Below, piece by piece: positions 45,005-57,699 of a DNA stretch of 64,000 nt (the first letter of the stretch is position 1; each line of letters starts with the position of its first letter). The position numbers and the translations under genes are program-made. This DNA comes from Camellia lanceoleosa (taxonomy: Eukaryota > Streptophyta > Magnoliopsida > Ericales > Theaceae). A model generated the notes under the pieces. The model was not told where the DNA came from, searched no databases, and saw only the letters and a list, made by a program, of their open reading frames with translations. The stretch covers positions 65,842,598-65,906,597 of the forward strand of contig CM045758.1 of NCBI GenBank assembly GCA_025200525.1. The letters are read 5' to 3'.

Positions 45005-47295
45005 TGTCACGACCCCATTCCGCCCCTAGTAGAATGGTGCCATGATGGCCAGTAATTCGAGATTACCAAAGGCCACTTACGAAATCACACACACAAATCA
45101 GAGTAAATATATGGGGCTTACAAATGCGGAAGCAATAAATAAAAGCTAAGTAGTCCATAAGAGCAGTGCTTAAGTTAAATGAAATGACATACATCTTATA
45201 ATGGCTTATATACAACAAAATGGAATACAAAAATTACATCTTGACCAAAAGGCTTCTCAGCCATCAAATACAAAATACGAGGAAATAACTAAGAAGCATG
45301 ATCTTCAAGATGTTGCAAAACACGAATCCAAAACACATCGGCAAACACATCTAGGCGTCACCGCCGCCCTGCTCATCACCTACATATATATAGAGAGGGT
45401 GAGCTTGGATACTCAGTGAATGGTATGAATAATAAAGGGGTTTACATGAATGATATCCGAGGTCTATTAACAAAACAACACATGGAATAAATCAAGCTCA
45501 TCTATCAAATCCTTCAAAGCTTCAAGGGATGCTTACTAACATCAATATAATTCAAGAGATGACATTCTAGACAAACAAGCCCACGCGGTAGAACCGTCAG
45601 TGGCAAGGCAAGACAAGAGAGATCTCTAAACAATGGTGTCGTTGCATTATAGTCCCCGGACACTAAGGACTTGTGCTACAAATGCTTATAGTCCCCTAGC
45701 ACATACGGACTTCCAAACTTTGTGCTACAAATGCTTATAGTCCCCTAGCACATACGGACTTCCAAACTTTGTGCTACAAATGCTTATAGTCCCCTAGCAC
45801 ATACGGACTTCCAAACTTTGTGCTACAATTGCTTATAGTCCCCTAGCACATACGGGACTCCGAGAATGTCATCAAACAAGATATAGTACTTATTGCAAGT
45901 AGGAATAATCATTCATGCTTGTAAATATTCCTAACAAGGCAAAACAAGGTTTTATCAAAGCTTTATAACATATCTTTATCAAAATACCACTCACTTATCT
46001 CTTCAAACGCCGGGTCAAGGCAAGTCCAAGTCCTACAAACACATGGCAAATCCATTGAATGCATTTCCAAATAAGTTTCACTGCATGCATGATGATCTCA
46101 GATTCCCCTCGGATACTAGGTCAAATCAAAATAAAACATCTCCCATCTCGGAAAACAGTCATTAACCAAGTCTTGGTGAGGTCCCACACCTTTCGCCGAG
46201 GTGTGGTCCCGAGGGCCATTTTGAGATGAAGCCGGGGAAAAAACGGGTTTTCCCTCGCTTCAAGAACATGAAGAACATGGACATGAAGATCATGAAGAAG
46301 ATGAATGCAAAGATCATAACTTGTTATTACAAAATCTGAGATTTCATGCTATAAGTTCGAAAACATGAACCTGGGTACCCATACTAGAAGATCTTTGGGA
46401 AAACAAACACAAAAGCATTTAGTTTAATGCAAGCTTTCGGATCAAACAAAGCCTTTCTTCAAAAACTCATGAACACTAACTTTCTCTTTCTAAAACCAAT
46501 CTTTAAATCAATGCATGGCATGCAGAACATATTCAATCATGCAATGCAGCTAGATGATCAGTAAGAACAACAAGAGTTGATCAAGATTCTAACCTCAATA
46601 CTCGAATCTAACGGTTTGAACTCTAAGGATCAAGCTTGCTATCTACTTTCTCACTCTAAAACTCCCCCTTCTCCTTCTAGAGCTTCTCTCAAGAACAAAG
46701 ATATGATACAAAATGATACATTTCTAGGCTCGGCTGACTTAACACTCGGGGACACGCGGTAAACGGTTGGTTGGCTCTATACGAAAAGGTGACCGATTGA
46801 AAAGACAAGACTATGACAAAGTGTGTTCAACAAGCTAGGGCAAGGACTCGACGAAGTAATGACATCGGCCAATAACAAGACTTCAGAAAGGGACAATGAC
46901 CTCGGCTAGAAAGGTCAACACTTGGCCCTAGATGTGCCACACCTCGGTCTAGGTGCCGCTCTAGGGCAAGATTGGGTGGGGGGCAACATCTCGCCCAGAT
47001 AGTACACATCTCGGCGCAGTGGTGAACACCTCGGCCTAGATAATGATATCTCGGCCAATATGTCAGGGTGCGGATGGAGGTCAACCAAAGAAATCCCAAG
47101 ATAGTTCTAAGTATAAGAGTGTCAAAGGAGCGACCTAAGCTCAAGACAACCTCGGCTGGAACACACACACCAAAGGAACCTAGCATCCAAGTAACACTTA
47201 TGTAAAACAAGTCAAGATTTGAAATGCAAGCTTAACAGAGCAAAATCATATAAAATGCATATGAGCATGGTTAGGGTAGTGTGAGGGTCATTATA
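45005..47295 (-). repeat. Gypsy 3' LTR
   Basis: 2,291 bases. It contains a 49-base tandem repeat (45673-45860). Compared with the 5' LTR it shows many very small insertions and deletions, especially at 46185-47050, as well as substitutions. Confidence 0.88.
45673..45860. repeat. 49-base tandem repeat in gypsy 3' LTR, 3 full units plus a partial
   Basis: Units start GTGCTACAAATGCTTATAG at 45673, 45722, 45771 and 45820. The same array, also three units plus a partial, occurs in the other LTR at 54257-54422. Confidence 0.92.
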
Positions 47296-47306
47296 TCCTA
47301 CCCCCC

Positions 47307-47603
47307 TTAAAGAAGTTTGGTCCCCAAACTTGAGTTACCTTGATATGAAAATAACTCGGGATATCGAACTTTCATCTCTTCTTCTATTTCCCATGTGGCA
47401 TTCTTGCCGTAATGTTCCTTCCATTCAATTTTCACCATTGTTATAGATTTGTTCCTCAACTGTTTCACTTGTCTGTCAAGAATTCTCATCGGCTTCTCCT
47501 CGTAGCCCAAATCTTCATTTATCACAATTCCAAAATGATTAATCACGTGCAGGGGATCCCGAATATACTTTCTCAACATCGAGATATGAAATACATTGTG
47601 CAC
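47307..47603 (-). pseudogene. Gypsy integrase C-terminus with chromodomain
   Basis: The translation reads VFHISMLRKYIRDP, YEEKPMRILDRQVKQLRNK, KIEWKEHYGKNATWE and YPELF, the standard tail of plant chromovirus polyproteins. The chromodomain is thought to direct integration toward certain chromatin marks. It lies directly inside the 3' LTR. This fragment is open, but the preceding integrase is not. Confidence 0.85.
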
Positions 47604-47929
47604 TTGACTTAATTCTGGTGGTAAAGCAAGTCTGTAAGCAGTCGTGTTAATCTTCTCAAGAATTTCAAATGGCCCGATGTAACGAGGTGCTAACTTACCT
47701 TTCTTCCCAACTGAAACTCCTTTCGTTGGCGAAATCTTCAGAATACATGATCCCCAACTTCAAATTCCAATTCTCTTCTCCTGCTCAAGATAGCTCTTCC
47801 GACAACGGGGCGATTTTGATTCTCTGTCGAATAAGCTTAATCTTCTCGGTTGTCATTTGAATCGTTCGGGTCGATCAAAACTTTATCTCTCTTCAAATCC
47901 AACATATCCGTCGCACTTCCTTCCATACA

Positions 47930-49337
47930 AAGCTTAACGGTGCCATGCCAATACTAGCTTGATATTGACTGTTGTGTAAGCGAATTCCACTAATGGTAAA
48001 TGTGCTCCCCAACTTCCCCGAAATCTAGTACACATAACCGAGCATATCCTCAAGTGTAATCGTCCTTCTGCTTGCCCATCGGTTTGGGGTGAAAGCATGC
48101 TAAATTTCAACTTGGTTCCCAAGGCTCTTTGTAAACTTTGCCAAAATCTACAAACAAACTTGGATCTCGATGCGAAACAATAGACATCGGCACTCCATGA
48201 AGTCTCACAATCTCATTCATATCTCGGTTGACACAGTCGGTCAAGATTGAATGTAGTCGAACAGCAAGAAGTGTCTCGACTTAGTCAATCTGTCAATTAT
48301 GACCCAAATCGAATCCATTCCTCGAACCTCGAACCCAACCACAAAATCCATGGAGATATGTTCCCATTTCCATTCAGAATTGACAAAGGTTGAAGGAGTC
48401 TCTTTGGTCTCGATGTTCGCTTTCACTTGTTGACATTGGGCATCGGGATACGAACTCGCTATTTCTTTCTTCATGTTCGCCACCAAAGTGCGCTTTACAT
48501 CGTGATACATCTTAGTGTTTCCTGGATGGACAGCAATTCTGGAACCATGAGATTCTTGCAGAATCTTTCCTTTCAATTCAGGGACGTCGGCCACGCACAA
48601 CCTTCCCTCAAACTTAAGCACTCCATTCTCAAAGGTGTAACCTGACCTCGGCCTGGTGTTAATCTCGTCGGCTACCTTCTTCAGGAATTTATCCTCCATT
48701 TGCCTTGCTTTTACCTCTTCGATGACAGTCGGCTCCGCTGTGATCATAGTTAAGCACGCCAAACTCCCCATTGACTTCCTGCTTAATGCATCGGCCACTG
48801 AGTTGGCTTTGCCTGGGTGGTACTGAATCAGCATGTCGTAGTCCTTCAATAATTCTAACCATCTTCTCTGCCTCAAATTTAGTTCCCTCTGAGTAAATAA
48901 GTACTTCAAACTCTTGTGACCCGTGAAAACTTGGCAAGAAGCTCCATACAAGTAATGACGCCAAATCTTCAAAGCAAATACCACGGCTGCTAGCTCTAAA
49001 TCATGGGTAGGATAATTCTTCTCATGAGGTTTTAACTGGCGAGATACATATGCTATGACCTTACCCCCTTGCATTAATACACAACCCAAACCCTTATGTG
49101 AAGCATCGCTATAAATCTGAAATTCCTCATTACCTGATGGAGCGGAAGCTGGTCTTTGTAACTAACCTCGTCTTCAACTCGAAGGCCGATTCCTATCTTC
49201 GTCCACTCGTATGTCACTCCCTTCGAGTTAATCAATGGCACTGCAATCCTTGAGAAGTCCTTTACAAACTTTCTCGTAATAACTGCAAACCCCGGAAAAC
49301 TACGCCAAACCTCGACACGTTGGCGTCGGCCGGCCAA
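47930..49337 (-). pseudogene. Gypsy RNase H and integrase core
   Basis: RNase [34 protein letters not shown] in part, [19 protein letters not shown] and [13 protein letters not shown]. Integrase: the zinc-binding region ([33 protein letters not shown]) and the core ([21 protein letters not shown], further on SPQTDGQAE and VEFAYT). Short deletions and frameshifts interrupt the core between about 48240 and 48120. Confidence 0.85.
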
Positions 49338-49349
49338 TTTACCACGGCT

Positions 49350-50478
49350 TCAATCTTCTTTGGGCCGATCAACGGAGATACCCTCTTCATTAATCACATG
49401 CCCCAAAAATGAAATGCTGGAAAGCCAAAACTCACACTTACTCAACTTAGCGTACAATTTCACAGGTCTCAGCAAAGGTCGTAGGGCAAGTCTCAGATGA
49501 CTCTCATGCTCAATTGTACTCCTGGAATAGATTAATATGTCGTCAATAAAAACAACCACGAATTCATCTAGGTACGGCTTGAAGACTCTGTTCATTAAGT
49601 CCATGAATGCTGCCGGCGCATTAGTCACCCCAAAAGGCATTACTAGGAATTCGTAGTGACCATACCTCGTCCGAAAAGCAGTCTTCTCAATATCCTCGGC
49701 TTTAACCTTCAACTGGTGGTAGCCCGACCTAAGGTCAATCTCAGAAAAGACTGCTCACTCAGATGGTTGATCTAGCAAATCATCAATCCTAGCAGCGGTA
49801 CTTGTTCTTAATGGTTACCTTGTTAAGTTCTCTGTAGTCAATGCAAAGACGAAGTGTGCCATCCTTTTTCTTAACAAACAAGACTGGTGCTCCCCATGGT
49901 GAAGTGCTCGGCCTAACAAAACCCTTATCCAACAATTCTTGTAGTTGCACTTTCAATTCCTTAAGTTCGGCTGGGGCCATCCTATAGGGTGTCTTGGAGA
50001 TCGGCTGTGTTCCTGACACGATGTCCACAGTAAACTCTATTTCTCTATCAACTAAGTGGCCAGGCAATTCATTTGGAAAGACGTCGGGGAATTCATTAAC
50101 AACTAGAATATCGGCTAAATTAACATTTCCATTCTGATCACTCAGTATACTACACAAGTAGCCATGGCACCCTTTCTGAATTAGCTTATAGGCCTTAATG
50201 GACGAAATCAAGTAAGGTGGGGACACTACCTCTTTACCCTGGAAAATAACCTCGGCTTGGTTTGGGGGTCTCAACGTGACACTTTTCGAAACACAATTAA
50301 TAGACGCATAATTTGCCACTAACCAGTCCATCCCTAATATGACGTCAAAGTGGGTCATGTTTATCGGCATCAAATCGACTAATAATTCTACACCCTCAAT
50401 CACAACAACACACGCCCTATAGATAGACGCAACAATCATAGTTCTCCTACGAAGCAGATACATATAACACATAATCAA
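49350..50478 (-). pseudogene. Gypsy protease and reverse transcriptase
   Basis: Protease tail and linker: [77 protein letters not shown] in part, [21 protein letters not shown] and the catalytic [12 protein letters not shown] gap between 49789 and 49712 contains a stop and frameshift between the two RT halves. Confidence 0.87.
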
Positions 50479-50529
50479 GGGGTTCTTGTTCTATTTAACT
50501 TCTCGGCAAACCTAGTAATGAATGCGAGA

Positions 50530-51560
50530 ACCCTAATCAATCAATATGTATGCATCTTGAGAGCAGATGGGAAGTATACACGACACTTCTCTCCTCGGCG
50601 TGCCGGTGTCTCCGGCACTAGCGTGAAAACCCCGCCTTGCCTCATCTGTGTCCTTCGATGTCCTGCTTCGCAGAGCCCGAGGTGCTCCCATTTTTCTTAC
50701 CGTCATCAATCTTTGACTTGGTCTCTCACACGATGACCCATTTCCCACATTCAAAACAACTTGCACACATCGCTTGGCATTACCTTCTGGTTCGATCTTT
50801 CGAGTTGCCCACATTCGCTTCTTCTTGGCGCTAAACGGAACTCCGGCTCGCGGCTATCATAGTTACATCTCTTTCTCCGATTCTCTCTGTGATACGATAT
50901 CGGTTCAAATTAGTTCGCAAGAATAGCCTTGTCCAAGACTGGCATAAGTCGGCATGTTGAGCATGTTGACTCTATCTCAGACGGGTCCCGTAGTCCGCTC
51001 TCAAACTTCCTAGCTTTCCTATATTCATCATACCTCGCCAATTCAAGCACGCGGGTCGTAAGCCACCGCATCTTGTTTCCTGTGTCAAGGTGCGGAACTC
51101 CGTGGTCTTGCGATCTCGAACGCTAAGGGAAAATGCTTGTTGTAAAAAAGAATTTGGCCCAAGTTAAATCAGATTTCCTTCAGTCATCATCCACCATCTT
51201 CTAGCGCGTCGTCTCTAACGCGAACGCGGCCAATGCCACCTTCGAGCATCGTGGCCGGGAAGATCTCGAATAGCTTCTCCATTCCTAAGACCCACGCTTT
51301 CATCGGCTCTATGCCCCTTGGAATCTTGGCGGGTTCATCTTCTTGAACTCCTTAATTAAAGTCATAGTTCCATCCCCATACAAGGTGGAGGCACTGAAGT
51401 CTTGGAGGAGGTGGAGGCGATCTTGTATGTCGGCCATTACTGGTGCTTTCCGCCCGGTAGATGTAGCACTAGCATTCTTGTCTCATTTGTCTCAACTCCG
51501 GGTTAAACCTTCAACTAGTCTTTCTAATCGGTCCAATCTCTTTCGATTGACCTCGGCCAA
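50530..51560 (-). pseudogene. Gypsy gag remnant
   Basis: Minus-strand phrases VLGMEKLFEIFPATMLEG, NLGQILFYNKHFPLAF, VNMLNMPTYASLGQG and a vestige of the zinc knuckle near 50780-50730 (CVQVVLNVGNGSSC) identify a gypsy gag. It is broken by many small deletions and stops. Confidence 0.65.
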
Positions 51561-51897
51561 CTAGTGGTCTTCCTCTCCTCATAGTGCTATGAGTATGCAA
51601 AATGTGACTTTAAAACAAAATGCTAATAAAGTATGCATGCAAGCAACAAGCGCTACTGCGAGATGATGCACATATTGTCAAATAGCAAGCAACATGGTGC
51701 AATCCTAACATCTTTCTAAGGGAAATCCTATGCTCCTTGGGACTCAAAGTGTGTGAAAAACGTACTATAAGGAACTCGTGCTCTGATACCAATCTGTCAC
51801 GACCCCATTCCGCCCCTAGTAGAATGGTGCCATGATGGCCAGTAATTCGAGATTACCAAAGGCCACTTACGAAATCACACACACAAATCAGAGTAAA

Positions 51898-53701
51898 TGT
51901 CACGCCCCGAACCCGCCCCTAGAAGTTCGGTGACGAGACCGGCCAGTAACCCTGGATTACCAAAGGCCTTCCAATACAAAACATACATAACCGGGGCTCG
52001 CGGAAGCAGAAATAATATACAAATAGTCCAAAGAGCTGTGCATATACATGAACGAATATTTACATGCCAAAAATGAGTTATTTACCCACCAATGTACAAA
52101 CATGTATCCAAAATTCATATACAAAACATATAGGCGCAAGCCACATATACATACAAAACCAAAACTCACTACGGCCTGGCACCATAACTCGTAGGCTTTC
52201 AAAGCGGCTCGAGACGAACTCCGCCTAGGCTTGGCTCGCTCACCTATAAAATACATATATACGGGGTGAGCTAAAGCCCGACAAGTAACATAACAAGAAG
52301 GGTTAGTGAAATTCCACATATCATATATCCGTAACAAATCCTCGCAAACATAATCAATTCATATCGAACATAATAATGGCATACTCACGTAACACAACAT
52401 ATCTAACGTCTTGACTAGAGTAGGATCGATTAACGCATATCGTCACAATGAAGTGACTAACGAGATCTGGTCATGGACGCATTTTCATGCCGCCCCCATG
52501 ACTTAGGACTATCTATGGATGCCATACTACATTTGCAAATCGGATATTCGTTCGCATTATCATTTCGAAAACATAATATAGCTTAGCATTTGAACATATG
52601 TTGTAAGAACATAACTAAATGTTACTTGAGAGTTTCAGAAACGGTGGTCTTCACACTTTGACCTGCAAATATCCATGATATAACATAATCCTTAACACAT
52701 AACATTATCAAATTACGTCCACATATTCCTATATTTACATTACCAAGTCTTAATTAAGCTTTAAGAATGCTAAGAATGAAATGAGAATACTAAAAACATG
52801 CAATAAAGTTTGGATTTGCCAAACCTGAAAACTGAGAGAAAGTGCTGGAAGGAAATCGGTGAAAACGACTTCATTTTCTGCAAAACCGTGGCTCCATTTT
52901 TGTAGAAATCAAGGTCCAAAATCATGAAATTCAAGGGCCAAAACCATTAGGAAAACACTTACTTTAACCTTAAAACCAAACCCATAAGAATTACCAAAAG
53001 ATTAAACCATAAATCAAACTCATAAAAGCTTTATTTATTAGAATCATGGAGTTTCTCTCTCAAGTATAAAATCATGCAAGAAAACTATGGTTTGAACATG
53101 AATTTCATAAGAAGATGCCATGTATGCTCAAATATTCATTTTAGGGTAAAAGAACATCATATAAACCCCTCCATTATTCATAATTTCCTTCCATTACTTG
53201 CCATAAATCATAGATGATCCACTTTACTTCAAGTATTTAGAGAGAAATTCATACCTTGATCACTTATTTGAAGCCAAACAATTTGAATCCCCTCTTTTCC
53301 TTCTCTTCTTCCCTTGTTTTCTTCCTCTCCCGAATTCTTCTCCCTCTCTCTCTTAGATATTTCCTCTCTCTTTGTTTTGAGTCAATGAAGTCAACAACAC
53401 TTATCTAAACTTATATATATATCAAATAAATTAATTGGTACCAAAATCTTGAGCCAAACAAGGCTTCACGAACCAGACAGAATTCAGTCCTCAATTTATT
53501 CTTTCGAATGGTTCTAAATATTCCCGGTATCATACAGGTATTTTCAATTTCATTTTCTGATCCCGTTAAGGTCGTCGATTTCAGTCCCGAAGTTGTCATT
53601 CCAACAGATATTTTTCCCAATCAAACGGATAAGTCCCAATTAAATCATATAAACACTCAACTAATTACAAATATGACGTCATACGATTCCGGGTCATTAC
53701 A
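51898..53701. mobile_element. Solo LTR of a related gypsy family
   Basis: 1,804 bases, beginning TGTCACGCCCCGAACCCGCC and ending GGGTCATTACA, with the exact target duplication GTAAA at 51893-51897 and 53702-53706. No internal domain is present, so it is a solo LTR left by recombination. Its first 75 bases resemble the host LTR (both include CCAGTAA...ATTACCAAAGGCC), so the families are related. It inserted about 100 bases into the host LTR. Confidence 0.85.
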
Positions 53702-54256
53702 GTAAATATATGGGGCTTACAAATGCGGAAGCAATAAATAAAAGCTAAGTAGTCCATAAGAGCAGTGCTTAAGTTAAATGAAATGACATACATCTTATAA
53801 TGGCTTATATACAACAAAATGGAATACAAAAATTACATCTTGACCAAAAGGCTTCTCAGCCATCAAATACAAAATACGAGGAAATAACTAAGAAGCATGA
53901 TCTTCAAGATGTTGCAAAACACGAATCCAAAACACATCGGCAAACACATCTAGGCGTCATCACCTACATATATATAGAGAGGGTGAGCTTGGATACTCAG
54001 TGAATGGTATGAATAATAAAGGGGTTTACATGAATGATATCCGAGGTCTATTAACAAAACAACACATGGAATAAATCAAGCTCATCTATCAAATCCTTCA
54101 AAGCTTCAAGGGATGCTTACTAACATCAATATAATTCAAGAGATGACATTCCGGACAAACAAACCCACGCGGTAGAACCGTCAGTGGCAAGGCAAGACAA
54201 GAGAGATCTCTAAACAATGGTGTCGTTGCATTATAGTCCCCGGACACTAAGGACTT

Positions 54257-54422
54257 GTGCTACAAATGCTTATAGTCCCCTAGCACATACGGACTTCCAA
54301 ACTTTGTGCTACAAATGCTTATAGTCCCCTAGCACATACGGACTTCCAAACTTTGTGTTACAAATGCTTATAGTCCCCTAGCACATACGGACTTCCAAAC
54401 TTTGTGCTACAATTGCTTATAG
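54257..54422. repeat. 49-base tandem repeat in gypsy 5' LTR
   Basis: Units at 54257, 54306, 54355 and a partial from 54404; the partial one is interrupted by the hAT-like element at 54423 and resumes at 55254. Confidence 0.9.
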
Positions 54423-55245
54423 TCTAAGTTACACGGACGCGGGTATGATTGTCGGGTGCGGGTGCGTATCTAAGGGTCGGATACTTCAAAATTAAAAATA
54501 TAGGATACGTGGATATGTATCCAAATTTGGATACGGGTACGGGGATACGTTAAATATATATATATATATATTTTTAAATATAATTATTAAGATGAGTTAT
54601 ATTATATAAATAACAAATAATTATTTTTCATATATGTGTTTATTTATTTTTATTAATATATATATAAGTATATATTATCTTATAAATATATTACATGTTA
54701 TACAATAATTATTATATAATATATAATAATAATTATTTATAAATATATTATATTTTATGCAATAATTATTATATAGTATATAATAATAATTGTATTATTA
54801 TAGTTATTATAGTAATAGTTATTAATTATTATTATTTTATATAGACATATACGAATATAGATGTGAATCAGACAGGGACGAGAGAGAGAGAGAGAGAGAA
54901 GCGATCGATCGATCGATCATGAGGAGAGAGAGAGTGGGGTGGATCTTGGATCTTATTGGATCTCTCTTGTTGTTCGATCTTCAAGCCGATCTTCGACTAT
55001 TCAATCGTTGGTGCTTCGATCTTGGACTTGATCTCTCTTGATGGAGCTTCGATCTTCGACGGATCTCTTGTTGTTCAATCGATTGGATCTTCGAGCTTCG
55101 ATCTTCATTCAATCTGGATCTTTCAACCAGTTCTCTCTTGCTCTCTCCTCTTTCATGTCTTTCTTTGTGGCCGTGTCAGAGAACAATTGAATCCCACAGA
55201 TCCCACACCTGTCGTGTCGCCAAAGTGGCGAGTCCATGTAACACA
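54423..55245. mobile_element. hAT-like element, copy 1 (GTTACACGGAC termini)
   Basis: Left end TCTAAGTTACACGGACGCGG; right end in reverse complement TGTGTTACATGGACTCGCC. The exact 8-base duplication GCTTATAG lies at 54415-54422 and 55246-55253. Subterminal DNA has GGATACGGGTACG-like motifs. The middle is AT-rich, then holds a (GA)n run and a GATC-rich segment. No gene. Confidence 0.85.
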
Positions 55246-56867
55246 GCTTATAGTCCCCTAGCACATACGGACTTCCCGAGAATGTCATCAAACAAGATAT
55301 AGTACTTATTGCAAGTAGGAATAATCATTCATGCTTGTAAATAATTTCCGAACAAGGCAAAACAAGGTTTTATCAAAGCTTTATAACATATCTTTATCAA
55401 AATACCACTCACTTATCTCTTCAAACGTCGGGGTCAAGGCAAGTCCAAGTCCTACAAACACATGGAAGAAATCCATTGAATGCATTTCCAAATAAGTTTC
55501 ACATGCATGCAGATGATCTCGGCATTCCTCAGATACTAGGTCAAATCAAAATAAAACACTGTCTCCCATCTCGGGAAAACATGCTGGTCATTAACCAAGT
55601 CTTGGCTGAGGTCCCACACCTTCTCGCCGAGGTGTGGTCCCGAGGGCCATTTTCAAGGAAATGAAGCCGGGGAAAAATCTGGGTTTTCCCCTCTGCTCAA
55701 GAACATGAAGAACATGGACATGAAGATCATGAAGAAGATGAATGCAAAGATCATAACTTGTTATTACAAAATCTGAGATTTCATGCTATAAGTTCGAAAA
55801 CATGAACCTGGGTACCCATACTAGAAGATCTTTGGGAAAACAAACACAAAAGCATGGAGTTTAATGCAAGCTTTCGGATCAAACAAAGCCTTTCTTCAAA
55901 AACTCATGAACACTAACTTTCTCTTTCTAAAACCAATCTTTAAATCAATGCATGGCATGCAGAACATATTCAATCATGCAATGCAGTTAGATGATCAGTA
56001 AGAACAACAAGAGTTGATCAAGATTCTAACCTCAATACTCGAATCTAACGGTTTGAACTCTAAGGATCAAGCTTGCTATCTACTTTCTCACTCTAAAACT
56101 CCCCCTTCTCCTTCTAGAGCTTCTCTCTCCTCAAGAACAAAGATATGATACAAAATGATACATTTCTAGGCTTCACTGACTTAACACTGGACACGTGGCA
56201 ACGGTTGGTTGGCTCTATCTGAAAAGGTGGTGATTGAAAAGACAAGACTATGACAAAGTGTGTTCAACAAGCTAGGCGGCAAGGACTCAAGTAATGACAT
56301 CGGCCAATAACAAGACTTCGGCAAAGGGACAATGACCTCGGCTAGAAAGGTCAACACTTGGCCTAATGCCACACCTCGGCCTAGATGTGCCACACCTCGG
56401 TCTAGGTCTAGGGCAAGATTCTTGGGGTTCAAGGGCAACATCTCGGCCCAGATAGTACACATCTCGGCCTTGGTGGTGAACACCTCGGCCTAGATAATGA
56501 TATCTCGGCCAATATGTCAGGGTGCGGATGGAGGTCAACCAAAGAAATCCCAAGATAGTTCTAAGTATAAGAGTGTCAAAGGAGCGACCTAAGCTCAAGA
56601 CAACCTCGGCTGGAACACATACACCAAAGGAACCTAGCATCCAAGTAACACTTTTGCAAAACAAGTCAAGATTTGAAATGCAAGCTTAACAGAGCAAAAT
56701 CATATAAAATGCATATGAGCATGGTTAGGGTAGTGTGAGGGTCATTACAGTACCAAGCCATACCCATACCTTACTTTTTTTTGAATTTTATTGTATCGAC
56801 GTACTTGTATCGTACCAGTACTAGTACTAATACTCGTACCCGTACCTGTGCTTCATACGATGAAACC

Positions 56868-57290
56868 CAAGCTCAGTAATAGCAGTCTGAAAGCAATCAT
56901 ATGAAGCACGAAAAGATTGCTTCAGACCATACAGAGCACGCCGAAGACGACAAACATGTTCAGAGAAATGGTGAATGCCAGGGGGAGGACGCATGTAAAT
57001 CTCCTCAGTAAGATGGCCATTAAGAAAAGCATTCTTAACATCCATCTGATAAAGAGGCCAATGACGAATAGCAGCGACAAAGATCAAAGTACAGACAGTA
57101 GTCATTTTAGCAACATGGGCAAAGGTCTTCTCATAATCAATACCATACACCTGTGAGAAACATTTGACAACCAGACAAGCTTTGTAGTGCTCAAGAGAAC
57201 CATCAGAATCAGTCTTGACTTTGTAGACGCATTTGTAACCAACCAGATTCTTAACAGCAGGCAAAGGAACCAACTCCTAAGTTCCAGTTT
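56868..57290 (-). pseudogene. Copia C reverse transcriptase, first part
   Basis: Shows VGYKCVYKVKTDSDGSLEHYK, GIDYEKTFAHVAKMTTV, PLYQMDVKNAFLNGHL, EEIYMRPPPG, RLRRALYGLKQ and AITELGFHR. It then meets the hAT-like element at 56859; the remainder of the RT is at 43555-44551. A stop lies near 57280. Confidence 0.87.
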
Positions 57291-57699
57291 TCTGTAAAGC
57301 AGACAACTCATCCTCCATAGCTTGAATCCAATGAGGATCCTGATAGGCCTCCGTTTAAGACTGAGGTTCTGAAAAAGAGTGGATAGTAGACAAAAAAGTA
57401 CAATATGAATAGTAGACAAAAACGTACAACATATTTTAACAAAACCAAGTTTGATTACCTGTTTATGGATACGAAGGGAATACTTATGATTAGCAAGATC
57501 AGAGTCGTCAGAAGCAGGAGGATCAGCAGCAGAGGCAGACACAATTAGTGGGTGGAGAGCCTTGCGACGAGAATAAACTAACACTGGAAGAGGAGAAGGA
57601 GAAGGAGAAGGAAAAGGAGTAGGAACAGGAGCAGGCGGGGAAGGAGGAGGAGAGGAGGGAACAGACTCATGGGGGTCAGTGGAGAAGGACTCATTAAGA

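Larger units (their letters stand above)
45005..56749 (-). mobile_element. Ty3/gypsy chromovirus with 2.3 kb LTRs, minus strand
   Basis: The LTRs start TGTCACGACCCCATTCCG on the plus strand at 45005 and 51795, and they end GGTCATTA(T/C)A at 47295 and 56749. Exact target duplications GTACC lie at 45000-45004 and 56750-56754. A primer-binding site (TTGGTATCAGAG, minus strand) sits at about 51782-51793. The internal 4.5 kb holds gag, protease, RT, RNase H, integrase and a chromodomain, in the gypsy order, all broken. The 5' LTR is enlarged by a solo LTR (51898-53701) and a hAT-like element (54423-55245). Confidence 0.9.
51795..56749 (-). repeat. Gypsy 5' LTR with two nested insertions
   Basis: 4,955 bases as it stands, about 2.3 kb once the solo LTR and the hAT-like element with their duplications are removed; this matches the 3' LTR length. 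Confidence 0.88.
44560..56859. mobile_element. Small hAT-like element (about 550 bases of its own) split by a gypsy element
   Basis: The left end reads TATGAAGCATGGGTAC; the right end in reverse complement reads TATGAAGCACAGGTAC, with two extra bases. The 8-base duplication ATGAAACC occurs at 44552-44559 and 56860-56867. Sub-terminal DNA is rich in GTACCCGTA/TACGGGTAC motifs. Only 44560-45004 and 56750-56859 belong to it; the rest is the gypsy insertion. It has no coding capacity, so it is a MITE-type derivative. Confidence 0.82.

Noticed and set aside
45655..45890. Regular repeats considered as a CRISPR-like array
   Set aside because: They are direct 49-base tandem units with no variable spacers, located in a plant LTR.
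54956..55261. 101-codon plus-strand frame
   Set aside because: It comes from GATCTTCGATC-type repetitive DNA inside a hAT-like element, crosses the element border, and has no domain.
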